The notes: a model not told the origin generated them from the sequence alone. Numbered from the stretch's first letter, positions 1 to 6,954 are shown. The stretch is 8,146 bases of DNA from Actinomycetota bacterium (GCA_002731665.1 PCCJ01000010.1:1-8146), one strand, 5' to 3'. A program made the numbers and translations.

Positions 1-230
1 TGCCGTCAATGAAGACTTATGGTGCGAAACCGCTTGTGGTCGACCCAAACACAATTAAGCTAGAAGGCAATCAGAAACCCCCAGGTTCACGTTGTGTCAT
101 TATCGAATTTGGGTCAAAAGAACAGTTGCTGGCGTGGTATCAAAGTGGTGAGTACAAATCCGCAATGGCTTTAAGAGACGGCGCATTAGATGGGTACGCT
201 CTTATCGCTGAAGGCTTGCCTAGCGATTAG
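1..230 (+). CDS. DUF1330 domain protein, 5'-truncated by window edge
   Basis: This is the C-terminal part of a small DUF1330-family protein, a dimeric ferredoxin-like alpha+beta fold of about 95 residues whose biochemical role is generally unknown. The visible 75 codons contain the family signature: a 'YGAKPLV' strand, then 'CVIIEF', then 'AWYQSGEY' and a closing 'ALIAEG' strand. An ATG lies at position 9, but the frame is open upstream (two sense codons, Pro-Ser, are visible). Family members carry about 25-30 more N-terminal residues before the conserved Tyr-Gly, so the true start is very likely outside the window and this ATG is internal. The gene points the same way as the catabolic run but is separated from it by 249 bases, so shared transcription is doubtful. 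The family call is fairly secure; the function is unknown. Confidence 0.75.
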   Translation, partial: PSMKTYGAKPLVVDPNTIKLEGNQKPPGSRCVIIEFGSKEQLLAWYQSGEYKSAMALRDGALDGYALIAEGLPSD

Positions 231-439
231 AGCAAATTCTTCGTTACGACTTCAGCAATCGTTGCATTACCGGTACTGAACTTCCCGTGGCTTCGTAATA
301 ACTTCTGCTCGAAACCTGACAACTCCCATGTTTCAGGTGACTTGATATCTGCGAACACTACTTTTGTCCTTGGTCCGGCTCACGGTTGCAAAATATTAAA
401 GATCTCCTTTGGTAAAAGTAATCCAAACTGATGTGTGTC

Positions 440-445
440 TACAAT
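440..445 (+). promoter_or_regulatory. Possible -10 promoter box before the LLM gene
   Basis: TACAAT matches the bacterial -10 consensus at five of six positions and lies 34 bases before the LLM start codon. No convincing -35 hexamer is found 16-18 bases upstream, so if it is used it would be activator-dependent or weak. The call rests on one hexamer. Confidence 0.3.
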
Positions 446-462
446 CAGAACTTAGCTGATTG
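442..462. promoter_or_regulatory. 7-bp inverted repeat, possible operator
   Basis: CAATCAG (442-448) and CTGATTG (456-462) are perfect inverted repeats around a 7-base centre. The site overlaps the candidate -10 box and ends seven bases before the Shine-Dalgarno sequence. A dimeric repressor bound here (TetR, MarR or GntR type) would block initiation of the whole operon. As RNA it would be a short A/U-rich hairpin without a U tract, so it is not a terminator. No regulator gene is present in the window to pair with it. Confidence 0.35.
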
Positions 463-479
463 AGTTTTAGGAGATTTCA

Positions 480-1544
480 ATGGATGTCGGAATGCAGCTC
501 ATATTTTCTAGCGTTGGCTGGGACCTTGATGACACCGAGACCTTTCAGCAAGAGCTTAAAATGGCGAAAATGGCCGAAGATCTTAACTTTGACGTTATCT
601 GGCCAGCTGAGCATCATTTCTTTGATTACTCCTGGTGCCCAGACAATATGCAGCTTCTCTCATACCTAGCTGGAGCCACAGAACGGATTGATCTCGGCAC
701 GGCAGCGGTCATCATGCCTTGGAATGACCCGCTCCGGGTTGCAGAAAAAATTTCCATGCTTGAGCATGTCGCCCCGGGAAGAATCAGATTCGGAATGGGG
801 CGTGGACTTAGTCGTAGAGAGTACGCGGCCTTTCAAGGTATCGAAATGGATGAAAGCCGCGAACGGTTCGATGAGAGTTCGGCGATGGTTTTAGAAGCCC
901 TTGAGACGGGCTTTATTGAAGGCACGGGGCCTTATTACGAGCAGCCTAAAATAGAAATTCGCCCTCGCCCTAGGTCCGATATGCAGGGCCGAGTATACGC
1001 AGTTGCTAGTTCAGATGACTCTGTTGAGTCCGCTGCACGACTTGGAGCTCGAATGGTCATGTTCGCCGATCGTTCATGGAAAAGTCGAATGCCTTCGATT
1101 AATCGATGGCGGGAGCTTTTTAAGGAATTCCACGGAGTTGATGCTCCTCCTCCAATGACCGCAGATTTTTGCTATTGCCATCCGAACGAAGCAATAGCAA
1201 AGGAACGCGCAGAGCGGTACATGGGAACATACTTGGGTAGCGTTTTGGAGCACTACGAAGTGATGGGAGATCACTTCGCTAACACTGAGGGATATGACGC
1301 TTACGCTAAAGCGGCTGAGACTCTTAAGAAAGTCGGTACTAGCGGCTTCCTCGACGGGTTCATGCAAGCAACTGCCTACGGAACGCCTGAACAAATTTTG
1401 GAACAATTCGTTCAGCGCAAAACAATGATGGGAGATTTCGAGTTAGCTACATGTTTTCGATTCGGCGGAATTCCTCATTCAGAGGCTGAAGATAGCATGC
1501 GTTTGTTCGCTGCAGAAGTAATGCCAGAACTGCAAACTTGGTGA
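480..1544 (+). CDS. LLM class flavin-dependent oxidoreductase (bacterial luciferase-like monooxygenase)
   Basis: This 354-residue protein belongs to the bacterial luciferase-like superfamily, TIM-barrel enzymes that use reduced FMN or F420 to oxygenate or reduce small organic molecules in the cytoplasm. The early 'AEHHF' motif (Glu44-His45-His46) sits almost where LuxA has its active-site His44-His45. Further family marks are 'LGTAAVIMPWNDPLRVAEK', then 'GRIRFGMGRG' near residues 100-109, and a C-terminal 'GTPEQILEQF' helix followed by a 'SMRLFAAEVMPEL' tail. Length is normal and both ends look intact. The ATG at 480 has a good ribosome site (AGGAGA) five bases away. It is the first gene of the plus-strand run and its stop overlaps the GTG of the amidohydrolase. 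No flavin reductase is encoded nearby, so reduced cofactor must come from elsewhere. Substrate is unknown: the family includes alkanal, alkanesulfonate, aminopolycarboxylate and uracil oxygenases. Family is certain, reaction is not. Confidence 0.9.
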   Translation: MDVGMQLIFSSVGWDLDDTETFQQELKMAKMAEDLNFDVIWPAEHHFFDYSWCPDNMQLLSYLAGATERIDLGTAAVIMPWNDPLRVAEKISMLEHVAPGRIRFGMGRGLSRREYAAFQGIEMDESRERFDESSAMVLEALETGFIEGTGPYYEQPKIEIRPRPRSDMQGRVYAVASSDDSVESAARLGARMVMFADRSWKSRMPSINRWRELFKEFHGVDAPPPMTADFCYCHPNEAIAKERAERYMGTYLGSVLEHYEVMGDHFANTEGYDAYAKAAETLKKVGTSGFLDGFMQATAYGTPEQILEQFVQRKTMMGDFELATCFRFGGIPHSEAEDSMRLFAAEVMPELQTW

Positions 1545-3199
1545 AGCTCGACCTTCTCATCATTAATGCCAATATCGTTACCGTCGACGATAATAGACCT
1601 CAAGCTTCTTCTATTGGAATTTACCGAGATCGTATTATTTTCGTTGGCAACGATCAAGACGCGAAACGGTATGACGCCAGAAAAGTAATTAATGCCGCCG
1701 GTAAGACAATTGTTCCAGGATTCAATGATGCCCATCAGCACATGTCTCATTTTGGCGACTCGCTTCGAAGAGTCAATTTATCGAGTCCCCCTATAGAGAG
1801 CATCCAAGATATTCTTGACGCTGTCGCCTCTCGTGCCGCAGAAGTCAACCCCGGCGACTGGATTATCGGCGCCGGTTACGACCAAAATAAACTTTATGAG
1901 AAGCGGCACCCACTTGCGACAGAATTAGATCGAGCGGCGCCTAACAATCCGGTAATGTTGCAGCACACCTCCGGTCATATGATGTCCATCAATACTGCAC
2001 TTATCAAACTCGCTCGTGTTATCGACTGCGTCGTTCCATCGGGCGGAAAGGTTGTTCTTGATCATGGCGGTCGACCAACCGGTCTGATCTTAGAGCAGGC
2101 CCAAGATCTAATCTCTACGTTATATAAACCACATTCGATTACTGAGGTAGCTGAATCTCTCCGTCTCGCTAGTACTCAATATCTTTCCGAAGGCATTACC
2201 TCTTGTCAGGAGGCGGGAGTTGGTCTCGGGCTAGTTGGCCACACACCCGTGGAGCTTTCAGCATTTCAGAATGCTCTTGAGAATAATCATCTCGAAGTCC
2301 GAGTTAATGCCATGATTGCTCAAGAGTCTCTTCATTATGTTGAACACCATGCTTCCGATTTTGCAGACAAGACCCTGGACTTAGGGCTTCGCACAGGTTT
2401 CGGTGATGATTGGCTTCGGATTAGCAACACAAAAGTATTTGCTGATGGTTCACTCATTGGCCGTACATGCGCCATGTTCGAACCATTTGCAAATGATACG
2501 GACCCTGAAAACAATGGCTTCTTTCAGATGGATGTGTCAGAGCTTAGAGATGTCGTAATTGACTCTCATCGAGCAGGCTGGCAAGTTGGGGTGCACGCTA
2601 TTGGGGACAGGGCGGTCTCTACTGTTCTTGATATATACGAAGAAGCTCTTGTGGCACATCCACGCGTGGATCATAGACATCGTATAGAACACGCCGGCGT
2701 AGTACGAGTCGAGGACGTTACTCGAATGGCTCGACTTGGAGTGATACCGGTGCCACAAGGACGTTTCATAAGTGAACTTGGCGATGGAATGATCGATGCG
2801 CTTGGTTCTGACCGAGTAGCAAATTGTTATCGTCAGAAATCATTTTTGGAAGCAGGAATTCCGTTACCTGGAAGTTCCGATCGGCCTGTTGTGAAAGGAG
2901 CACCTCTCCTTGGACTCCACGATTTAGTAAATCAAAAAACGTCCAGTGGAGCTCCCTTCAACCCTCACGAGGCTCTTAGCATTGAAGAGGCCCTTACCGC
3001 ATATACCATCGGGTCTGCTTATGCTGCTTTTGATGAAACACGAAAAGGAAGTGTCAGCGAGGGAAAGCTGGCGGATTTAGTAGTGTTAGATCACGACCTT
3101 CGTGAGACCGCCAACGATTCCATTGCCGATATCCCCGTTAGAGCCACAATGGTTGGCGGCAAATTTCGCTACGACCCAACAGGTTTTTCAGAGTCATAG
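1541..3199 (+). CDS. Amidohydrolase, YtcJ / N-substituted formamide deformylase-like (Amidohydro_3)
   Basis: This metal-dependent hydrolase of the amidohydrolase superfamily has 552 residues, the usual length for the YtcJ/NfdA group. An N-terminal beta-sandwich part ('LDLLIINANIVTVD') leads into a TIM barrel with 'PGFNDAHQH' (metal ligands His65 and His67), 'TKVFADGS' (Lys298, a possible carboxylated-lysine ligand, and Asp302), 'GVHAIGDRA' (His352), 'RIEHA' (His384) and 'GSSDRPV' (Asp447, the expected catalytic Asp). All the classical metal-site positions seem present, so it should be active. I chose GTG at 1541, which forms a GTGA overlap with the LLM stop; TTG at 1538 in the same frame would add one residue. 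No clear ribosome site precedes it, so translation is probably coupled to the LLM gene. Known relatives cleave N-substituted formamides or other amide and cyclic bonds; the substrate here is unknown. Confidence 0.88.
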   Translation: MKLDLLIINANIVTVDDNRPQASSIGIYRDRIIFVGNDQDAKRYDARKVINAAGKTIVPGFNDAHQHMSHFGDSLRRVNLSSPPIESIQDILDAVASRAAEVNPGDWIIGAGYDQNKLYEKRHPLATELDRAAPNNPVMLQHTSGHMMSINTALIKLARVIDCVVPSGGKVVLDHGGRPTGLILEQAQDLISTLYKPHSITEVAESLRLASTQYLSEGITSCQEAGVGLGLVGHTPVELSAFQNALENNHLEVRVNAMIAQESLHYVEHHASDFADKTLDLGLRTGFGDDWLRISNTKVFADGSLIGRTCAMFEPFANDTDPENNGFFQMDVSELRDVVIDSHRAGWQVGVHAIGDRAVSTVLDIYEEALVAHPRVDHRHRIEHAGVVRVEDVTRMARLGVIPVPQGRFISELGDGMIDALGSDRVANCYRQKSFLEAGIPLPGSSDRPVVKGAPLLGLHDLVNQKTSSGAPFNPHEALSIEEALTAYTIGSAYAAFDETRKGSVSEGKLADLVVLDHDLRETANDSIADIPVRATMVGGKFRYDPTGFSES

Positions 3200-3281
3200 C
3201 TGGCACGTTAGCGGCAATAAATCTTGAAGTGATTCGAGATGCGTCTACCACGACATGAGCGTCGCCAGCTAACTTATCGTT
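3200..3281. other. 82-base spacer with a long-range inverted repeat
   Basis: The spacer between the amidohydrolase and epoxide hydrolase contains no gene. TAGCTGGC (3197-3204, overlapping the stop codon) is perfectly complementary to GCCAGCTA (3264-3271), and a small CGAC/GTCG hairpin (3251-3264) partly competes with the right arm. No U tract follows, so it is not an intrinsic terminator. It could protect or process the operon mRNA, or be chance. Confidence 0.3.
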
Positions 3282-4412
3282 ATGGAACTAAGGCCTTTTC
3301 AAATTGCTATTGCCGAAGAGCAACTAGACGATCTAAAACATCGACTCAGGAATACTCGCTGGCCAGACAGTGAAGTGGTAGCAGATTGGACACAAGGGCT
3401 TCCGATCTCATATGCGCGCGAGCTGACTCAATATTGGGCAGAAGAATATGATTGGAGATCACGAGAAAGACTACTCAACCAGTTTCCACAGTTTAAAGCA
3501 GATGTCGGAGGACTTGAACTTCATTTCATACACGCTCAGTCAAAGCACGAAGATGCCATGCCGCTTATTTTGTCTCATGGTTGGCCAGGCTCAATTGTTG
3601 AATTTCAGAAAGTGATCGCTCCACTGGTAGACCCAACTGCACATGGGGGCAAAGCAGAAGATGCGTTCCACATCGTTTGCCCATCGCTGCCAGGTTATGG
3701 ATTTAGTGAAAAACCCAAGACTACTGGTTGGAATGTTGAACGTATAGCCGATGCCTTCAACGAGCTTATGCTTGGGCTCGGCTACACGCGCTATGGCGCC
3801 CAGGGAGGTGACTGGGGGTCCGCTATAACCACTGCAATTGGTGGTCGCCACTCCGAAACGTGTTGCGCTATTCATCTCAATATGGTGATGAGGGGGAAAC
3901 GCCCTAAGCACAGCGAGCCAACGGAGGAAGAACTAAAGGCACTTGAGGCAGCTGACTACTATCGAGATTGGGACTCCGGGTACTCAATCCAACAAGCCAC
4001 GCGACCACAAACACTTGGCTACGGGCTAAGCGATTCTCCGGTTGGACAAATGGCTTGGATTGTTGAAAAATTTTGGGCATGGACTGATAACAATGGTTCC
4101 CCCGAAGACGCTATCTCACGCGATGAAATGCTTGACAACGTAATGCTCTATTGGTGCAACGCTACTGCTGCTTCTTCGGCACGGTTGTACTGGGAAAGCT
4201 TTAGATCTGGCCGGCCAGCGGTAGTCGAGATTCCCACCGGGATTGCAAAGTTCCCTGCTGAAATAATTCCGCCGATCCGAGCTTGGTCTGAGTCAATATA
4301 TTCAAATATCCAGCAATGGACCGAGATGCCTTCTGGAGGTCATTTCGCAGCCTTTGAAGAACCAGAACTGTTCATTGCTGATCTGCGCTCATTTTTTGCA
4401 AAGGTTAGGTAG
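3282..4412 (+). CDS. Epoxide hydrolase, EHN-domain alpha/beta-hydrolase (microsomal-type)
   Basis: This 376-residue cytosolic epoxide hydrolase opens an epoxide to a vicinal diol through a covalent ester intermediate. Residues 4-110 form the EHN domain ('RPFQIAIAEEQLDDLKHRL', 'NTRWPD'). The alpha/beta-hydrolase core follows with the oxyanion motif 'HGWPGS' (99-104) and the nucleophile elbow 'GGDWG' (Asp177). By comparison with mammalian microsomal epoxide hydrolase, Tyr234 ('SGYSIQQ') and Tyr303 ('LYWESF') align with the epoxide-activating tyrosines, and Glu327 ('FPAEII') with His354 ('GGHFAAFEEPE') complete the charge relay. The Glu-His spacing of 27 matches the mammalian enzyme. There is no membrane anchor, as usual for bacterial members. 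A TAA three codons upstream makes ATG 3282 the first possible start; no good ribosome site is visible. It ends four bases before the acyl-CoA synthetase start. The family is certain, the epoxide substrate unknown. Confidence 0.93.
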   Translation: MELRPFQIAIAEEQLDDLKHRLRNTRWPDSEVVADWTQGLPISYARELTQYWAEEYDWRSRERLLNQFPQFKADVGGLELHFIHAQSKHEDAMPLILSHGWPGSIVEFQKVIAPLVDPTAHGGKAEDAFHIVCPSLPGYGFSEKPKTTGWNVERIADAFNELMLGLGYTRYGAQGGDWGSAITTAIGGRHSETCCAIHLNMVMRGKRPKHSEPTEEELKALEAADYYRDWDSGYSIQQATRPQTLGYGLSDSPVGQMAWIVEKFWAWTDNNGSPEDAISRDEMLDNVMLYWCNATAASSARLYWESFRSGRPAVVEIPTGIAKFPAEIIPPIRAWSESIYSNIQQWTEMPSGGHFAAFEEPELFIADLRSFFAKVR

Positions 4413-4416
4413 CGCA

Positions 4417-6054
4417 ATGACAGATGGCCTGAACATGAACCGTCAACTTCTTGTCTCTACGCTCATAGATTATGCTGGTCGCAACCATGGGGCAACTGAG
4501 ATTATCTCGACCGATTCTAGTGGTAATACGTTCCGTTCAAATTGGTCCCTAGTTGCAGAGCGATCACACCTTTTAGCATCTGCCCTGGCATCTGTGGGCG
4601 TCAAACAAGGTGATCGCGTAGGGACAATAGCCTGGAATGACTACCGTCATTTAGAGGCTTATTACGGGATTTGCGGCATGGGTGCTGTTCTACACACCAT
4701 AAATCCTAGGCTTCATGATTCACAGATCGCGTACATTATTAATCATGCCGAAGACCAAGTGGTCTTAATCGATCCTGATTTTATTGAAGTCGCTGAACGG
4801 ATAGCACACCTTGTGCCTTCGGTAAGGTTGTGGGTCATTCTCGGTGATGAGGCTCCGAAAAGTCCGGCAGCCGTCAAATACGTATCTTACGAAACTTGGA
4901 TTAATGAGGAGCGAGAAACTTTAATCTGGCCTGAGTTAGATGAATGGGCAGCCGCGACCCTGTGCTACACCTCGGGAACAACTGGAAACCCCAAGGGAGT
5001 ATCACAAAGCCACCGAGCTATTGTCCTTCAGTCCTGGGCTACCTGCACCGGAGATGGACATAACGTCAACTCGGGACAATCGATTCTCCTCGCTGTTCCT
5101 ATGTTTCACGTAAATGGCTGGGCTATTCCTTTCGCCTCAGCAATGGCAGGAGCGAAACTCGTGCTTCCTGGAGCGAATCTTGATGCTGCAGCTTTGGTTG
5201 AACACATAAGATCAGAGAACGTCACTTTTTCTGCCGGTGTACCAACAATATGGCTTTCCGTTGTTCAGTACCTCGAGAGCACTGGCAAAGATGTTCCATC
5301 ACTAAAGCAAATCGCTGTCGGAGGGTCAGCAGCGCCAAGTTCACTCATCGATGTCCTTGAAGACAAGTATGGTGTGTCTGTCTCGCACGTATGGGGCATG
5401 ACAGAAATGACTCAAGGGTCTGCTGGTCGATTTACACATCGGGTGGAACGATTGGAACGAGACGAACAACGGAAACGCCAGTCCATGGCTGGTCGCGAGA
5501 TATACGGAGTGGAACTTTCTCTTATCGACTCCGAAGGTCAGAAAGTTGAACGAGATGGTCAAACTCCGGGCGAGCTTCTAGCACGTGGCCCGTGGGTCGC
5601 TGGAAGCTATTTTCGACACGATGATGAATCCACACACCTAGAGTCCGACGACGGGTCCTGGCTTCGAACCGGCGATGTTGCCACCATAAATGATGAGGGC
5701 TACATAACCATTGTTGACAGGGCTAAAGATGTCATCAAAAGCGGGGGGGAATGGATTAGCTCTATTGACCTAGAAAATGCTGCAATCGCAGCACCTTCTG
5801 TGGCAGAGGCTGCCGTCATAGGATTGCCCCATGATCGATGGGGCGAGCGGCCATTGCTCCTTGTGGTCTTACATAATGAAAGTGAGCTCAGCCAGAAAGA
5901 AATTCTCGATGTTATGAAGCCGCAGGTACCTTCATGGTGGCTACCGAATGACATAGTTGCTATCGACCAGATACCTCATACTGGAACTGGAAAAATCGAC
6001 AAAAAGGTCCTAAGAACCCAATTCGCTGACCATAGTTGGCCAGCCGTCACCTAA
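4417..6054 (+). CDS. AMP-forming acyl-CoA synthetase (FadD/AlkK-like)
   Basis: This ANL-superfamily enzyme of 545 residues activates a carboxylic acid to its CoA thioester through an acyl-adenylate. The phosphate-binding loop 'TSGTTGNPKG' spans 185-194, the adenine-binding motif 'WGMTEMTQGS' lies near 327-336, 'WLRTGD' gives Asp420 (ribose binding), the hinge region is 'DRAKDVIKSGGEWIS' (434 onward), and the catalytic lysine in 'TGTGKIDKK' is Lys526. All key residues are present. The closest known groups are medium- to long-chain fatty acyl-CoA ligases such as AlkK; chain length cannot be read from sequence. The frame stays open back to ATG 4354, but that start would overlap the epoxide hydrolase by 59 bases and add an atypical N-terminus. 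ATG 4417 follows a weak AGG-containing ribosome site just after the preceding stop. It is the last gene of the run, and its stop overlaps the facing crotonase stop. Confidence 0.92.
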   Translation: MTDGLNMNRQLLVSTLIDYAGRNHGATEIISTDSSGNTFRSNWSLVAERSHLLASALASVGVKQGDRVGTIAWNDYRHLEAYYGICGMGAVLHTINPRLHDSQIAYIINHAEDQVVLIDPDFIEVAERIAHLVPSVRLWVILGDEAPKSPAAVKYVSYETWINEERETLIWPELDEWAAATLCYTSGTTGNPKGVSQSHRAIVLQSWATCTGDGHNVNSGQSILLAVPMFHVNGWAIPFASAMAGAKLVLPGANLDAAALVEHIRSENVTFSAGVPTIWLSVVQYLESTGKDVPSLKQIAVGGSAAPSSLIDVLEDKYGVSVSHVWGMTEMTQGSAGRFTHRVERLERDEQRKRQSMAGREIYGVELSLIDSEGQKVERDGQTPGELLARGPWVAGSYFRHDDESTHLESDDGSWLRTGDVATINDEGYITIVDRAKDVIKSGGEWISSIDLENAAIAAPSVAEAAVIGLPHDRWGERPLLLVVLHNESELSQKEILDVMKPQVPSWWLPNDIVAIDQIPHTGTGKIDKKVLRTQFADHSWPAVT

Positions 6055-6803
6055 CGAAAGCCTTCTAAACGTTCTTCAGTGTCTGAGAACCGATAGTCAG
6101 TTCTCCCCTCGAACTCAAGCCCTGCTTCCAATCCCAACCGCGAAGAAGCTGCATATAAGTCTTTGTATGCGACGAACGAGTCACTTGAATTCGCACTCAT
6201 CTCTCCAATTAAATCATCGATTCTACTATCTAAATCCTCCAGCGCTACCGCTTCAGTGGCCAGTCCCCATTGAGCTGCCTCATCACCGCTGAACATCCGG
6301 GCGGTAAAAGAAAGCTCTCGTGCTTTAGCTAAGCCAACAAGTTCCGGCAGCCGCTGACTCAAGCCCCAGGTTGGGCGAAGTCCAAACTTGGCATGAGTGT
6401 CCCCCAGTTTCGCGTTGCTCGCTACTACAAGCAGGTCGCACGATATGGCTAGTTCGAGAGCACCCGTAAAACAAAAACCATTTACTCGTGCAATTGTTAC
6501 TTTGGGCATCGATGAGAGCGTCGACGTAAGCCGTCTTGCCGGAAGGTCAAGAATGTCACCGACCTTCCCGTTTACTAGTTCACGCTCCCCTAATGCTTTT
6601 AGGTCAACACCGGCGCTGAACGATCTACCTTCGCCTGTAAGCACCACAAATCTAATGCTGTCATCTTCTGACGCTTCTGTTGCTGCTGCGTTCAGTTCTT
6701 CGAGCATAGTCGGGGTAATAGCGTTCAATGCCTCTGTCCTATTAAAGGAAATGGTGCAACGCTCTCCGTCTCTACTTACTTTAATTTCTGAATAGTTTGT
6801 CAT
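6051..6803 (-). CDS. Enoyl-CoA hydratase/isomerase (crotonase) family protein
   Basis: This crotonase-fold protein of 250 residues acts on acyl-CoA thioesters, with the oxyanion hole stabilising an enolate. The motif 'GRSFSAGVDLKAL' (59-71) supplies Ala64-Gly65, and 'NGFCFTGALELAISCD' (108-123) supplies Gly114 and Glu117. Glu117 matches the first catalytic glutamate of enoyl-CoA hydratase. The second glutamate position (Glu164 in rat mitochondrial hydratase) falls on His137 in 'LGDTHAKFGLRP', so a standard hydratase reaction is doubtful; isomerase, hydrolase or lyase activity is equally possible. The frame is open to an ATG at 6833, but ATG 6803 begins where family members begin and lies downstream of a TTGACT -35-like box (6866-6861). 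It converges on the acyl-CoA synthetase, sharing bases 6051-6054 in both stop codons. It is on the opposite strand, so it is not in the same operon, though it could serve the same pathway. Confidence 0.88.
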   Translation of the reverse strand: MTNYSEIKVSRDGERCTISFNRTEALNAITPTMLEELNAAATEASEDDSIRFVVLTGEGRSFSAGVDLKALGERELVNGKVGDILDLPARRLTSTLSSMPKVTIARVNGFCFTGALELAISCDLLVVASNAKLGDTHAKFGLRPTWGLSQRLPELVGLAKARELSFTARMFSGDEAAQWGLATEAVALEDLDSRIDDLIGEMSANSSDSFVAYKDLYAASSRLGLEAGLEFEGRTDYRFSDTEERLEGFR

Positions 6804-6837
6804 CAATTGGCTTCGCTCTCTTTGTTTCCACATTTGT

Positions 6838-6866
6838 ATTCGTTACGGACATTCACAAGAAGTCAA
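6838..6866 (-). promoter_or_regulatory. Possible promoter of the minus-strand crotonase
   Basis: On the minus strand TTGACT (6866-6861) matches the -35 consensus at five of six positions. Seventeen bases on, the hexamer ACGAAT (6843-6838) matches the -10 consensus only in its last three bases. Transcription would begin near 6831, which would exclude the upstream ATG at 6833 and favour ATG 6803. The weak -10 makes this tentative. Confidence 0.3.
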
Positions 6867-6954
6867 GAGCAAGCTACACCACATTTGTTGATTTACCGTC
6901 TAGGCTTAGAGACTGGTCGGCGCTTGTCTCCGACCCCGATTTAGAAATGCTTTA

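Larger units (their letters stand above)
231..479. other. Intergenic region with possible promoter of the catabolic operon
   Basis: This 249-base gap separates the DUF1330 gene from the LLM oxidoreductase. Its right end holds a possible -10 box (TACAAT, 440-445), a 7-bp dyad (442-462) and a Shine-Dalgarno sequence (AGGAGA, 469-474). Its left end overlaps a minus-strand open stretch of about 51 codons (382-227) with protein-like composition, stop TAA at 229-227 and no ATG. I do not recognise that stretch; it could be a gene remnant, a tiny gene starting at a GTG, or chance. I see no strong intrinsic terminator after the DUF1330 stop. Confidence 0.5.

Noticed and set aside
1074..1406. 110-codon open frame on the minus strand inside the LLM gene
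   Set aside because: It lies wholly antisense to a gene with clear family motifs and has no recognisable domain; the same holds for the other antisense frames inside the amidohydrolase, epoxide hydrolase and synthetase.
3197..3271. tRNA-like size (75 bases) and 8-bp closing stem in the spacer
   Set aside because: No GTTCGAATC-type T arm lies at the right distance from the 3' end on either strand, and no anticodon or D arm can be drawn.
4354..4416. Upstream ATG extending the acyl-CoA synthetase by 21 residues
   Set aside because: It would overlap the epoxide hydrolase by 59 bases and gives an N-terminus unlike the family; ATG 4417 fits the spacing better.
6397..6795. 132-codon plus-strand frame opposite the crotonase
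   Set aside because: It is Ser/Ala-rich, as expected for the complement of a coding strand, has no domain signature, and the crotonase on the other strand is well supported.
6804..6833. Upstream ATG extending the crotonase by 10 residues
   Set aside because: The extra residues are not family-like, there is no ribosome site, and the candidate promoter would place transcription start at about that point.
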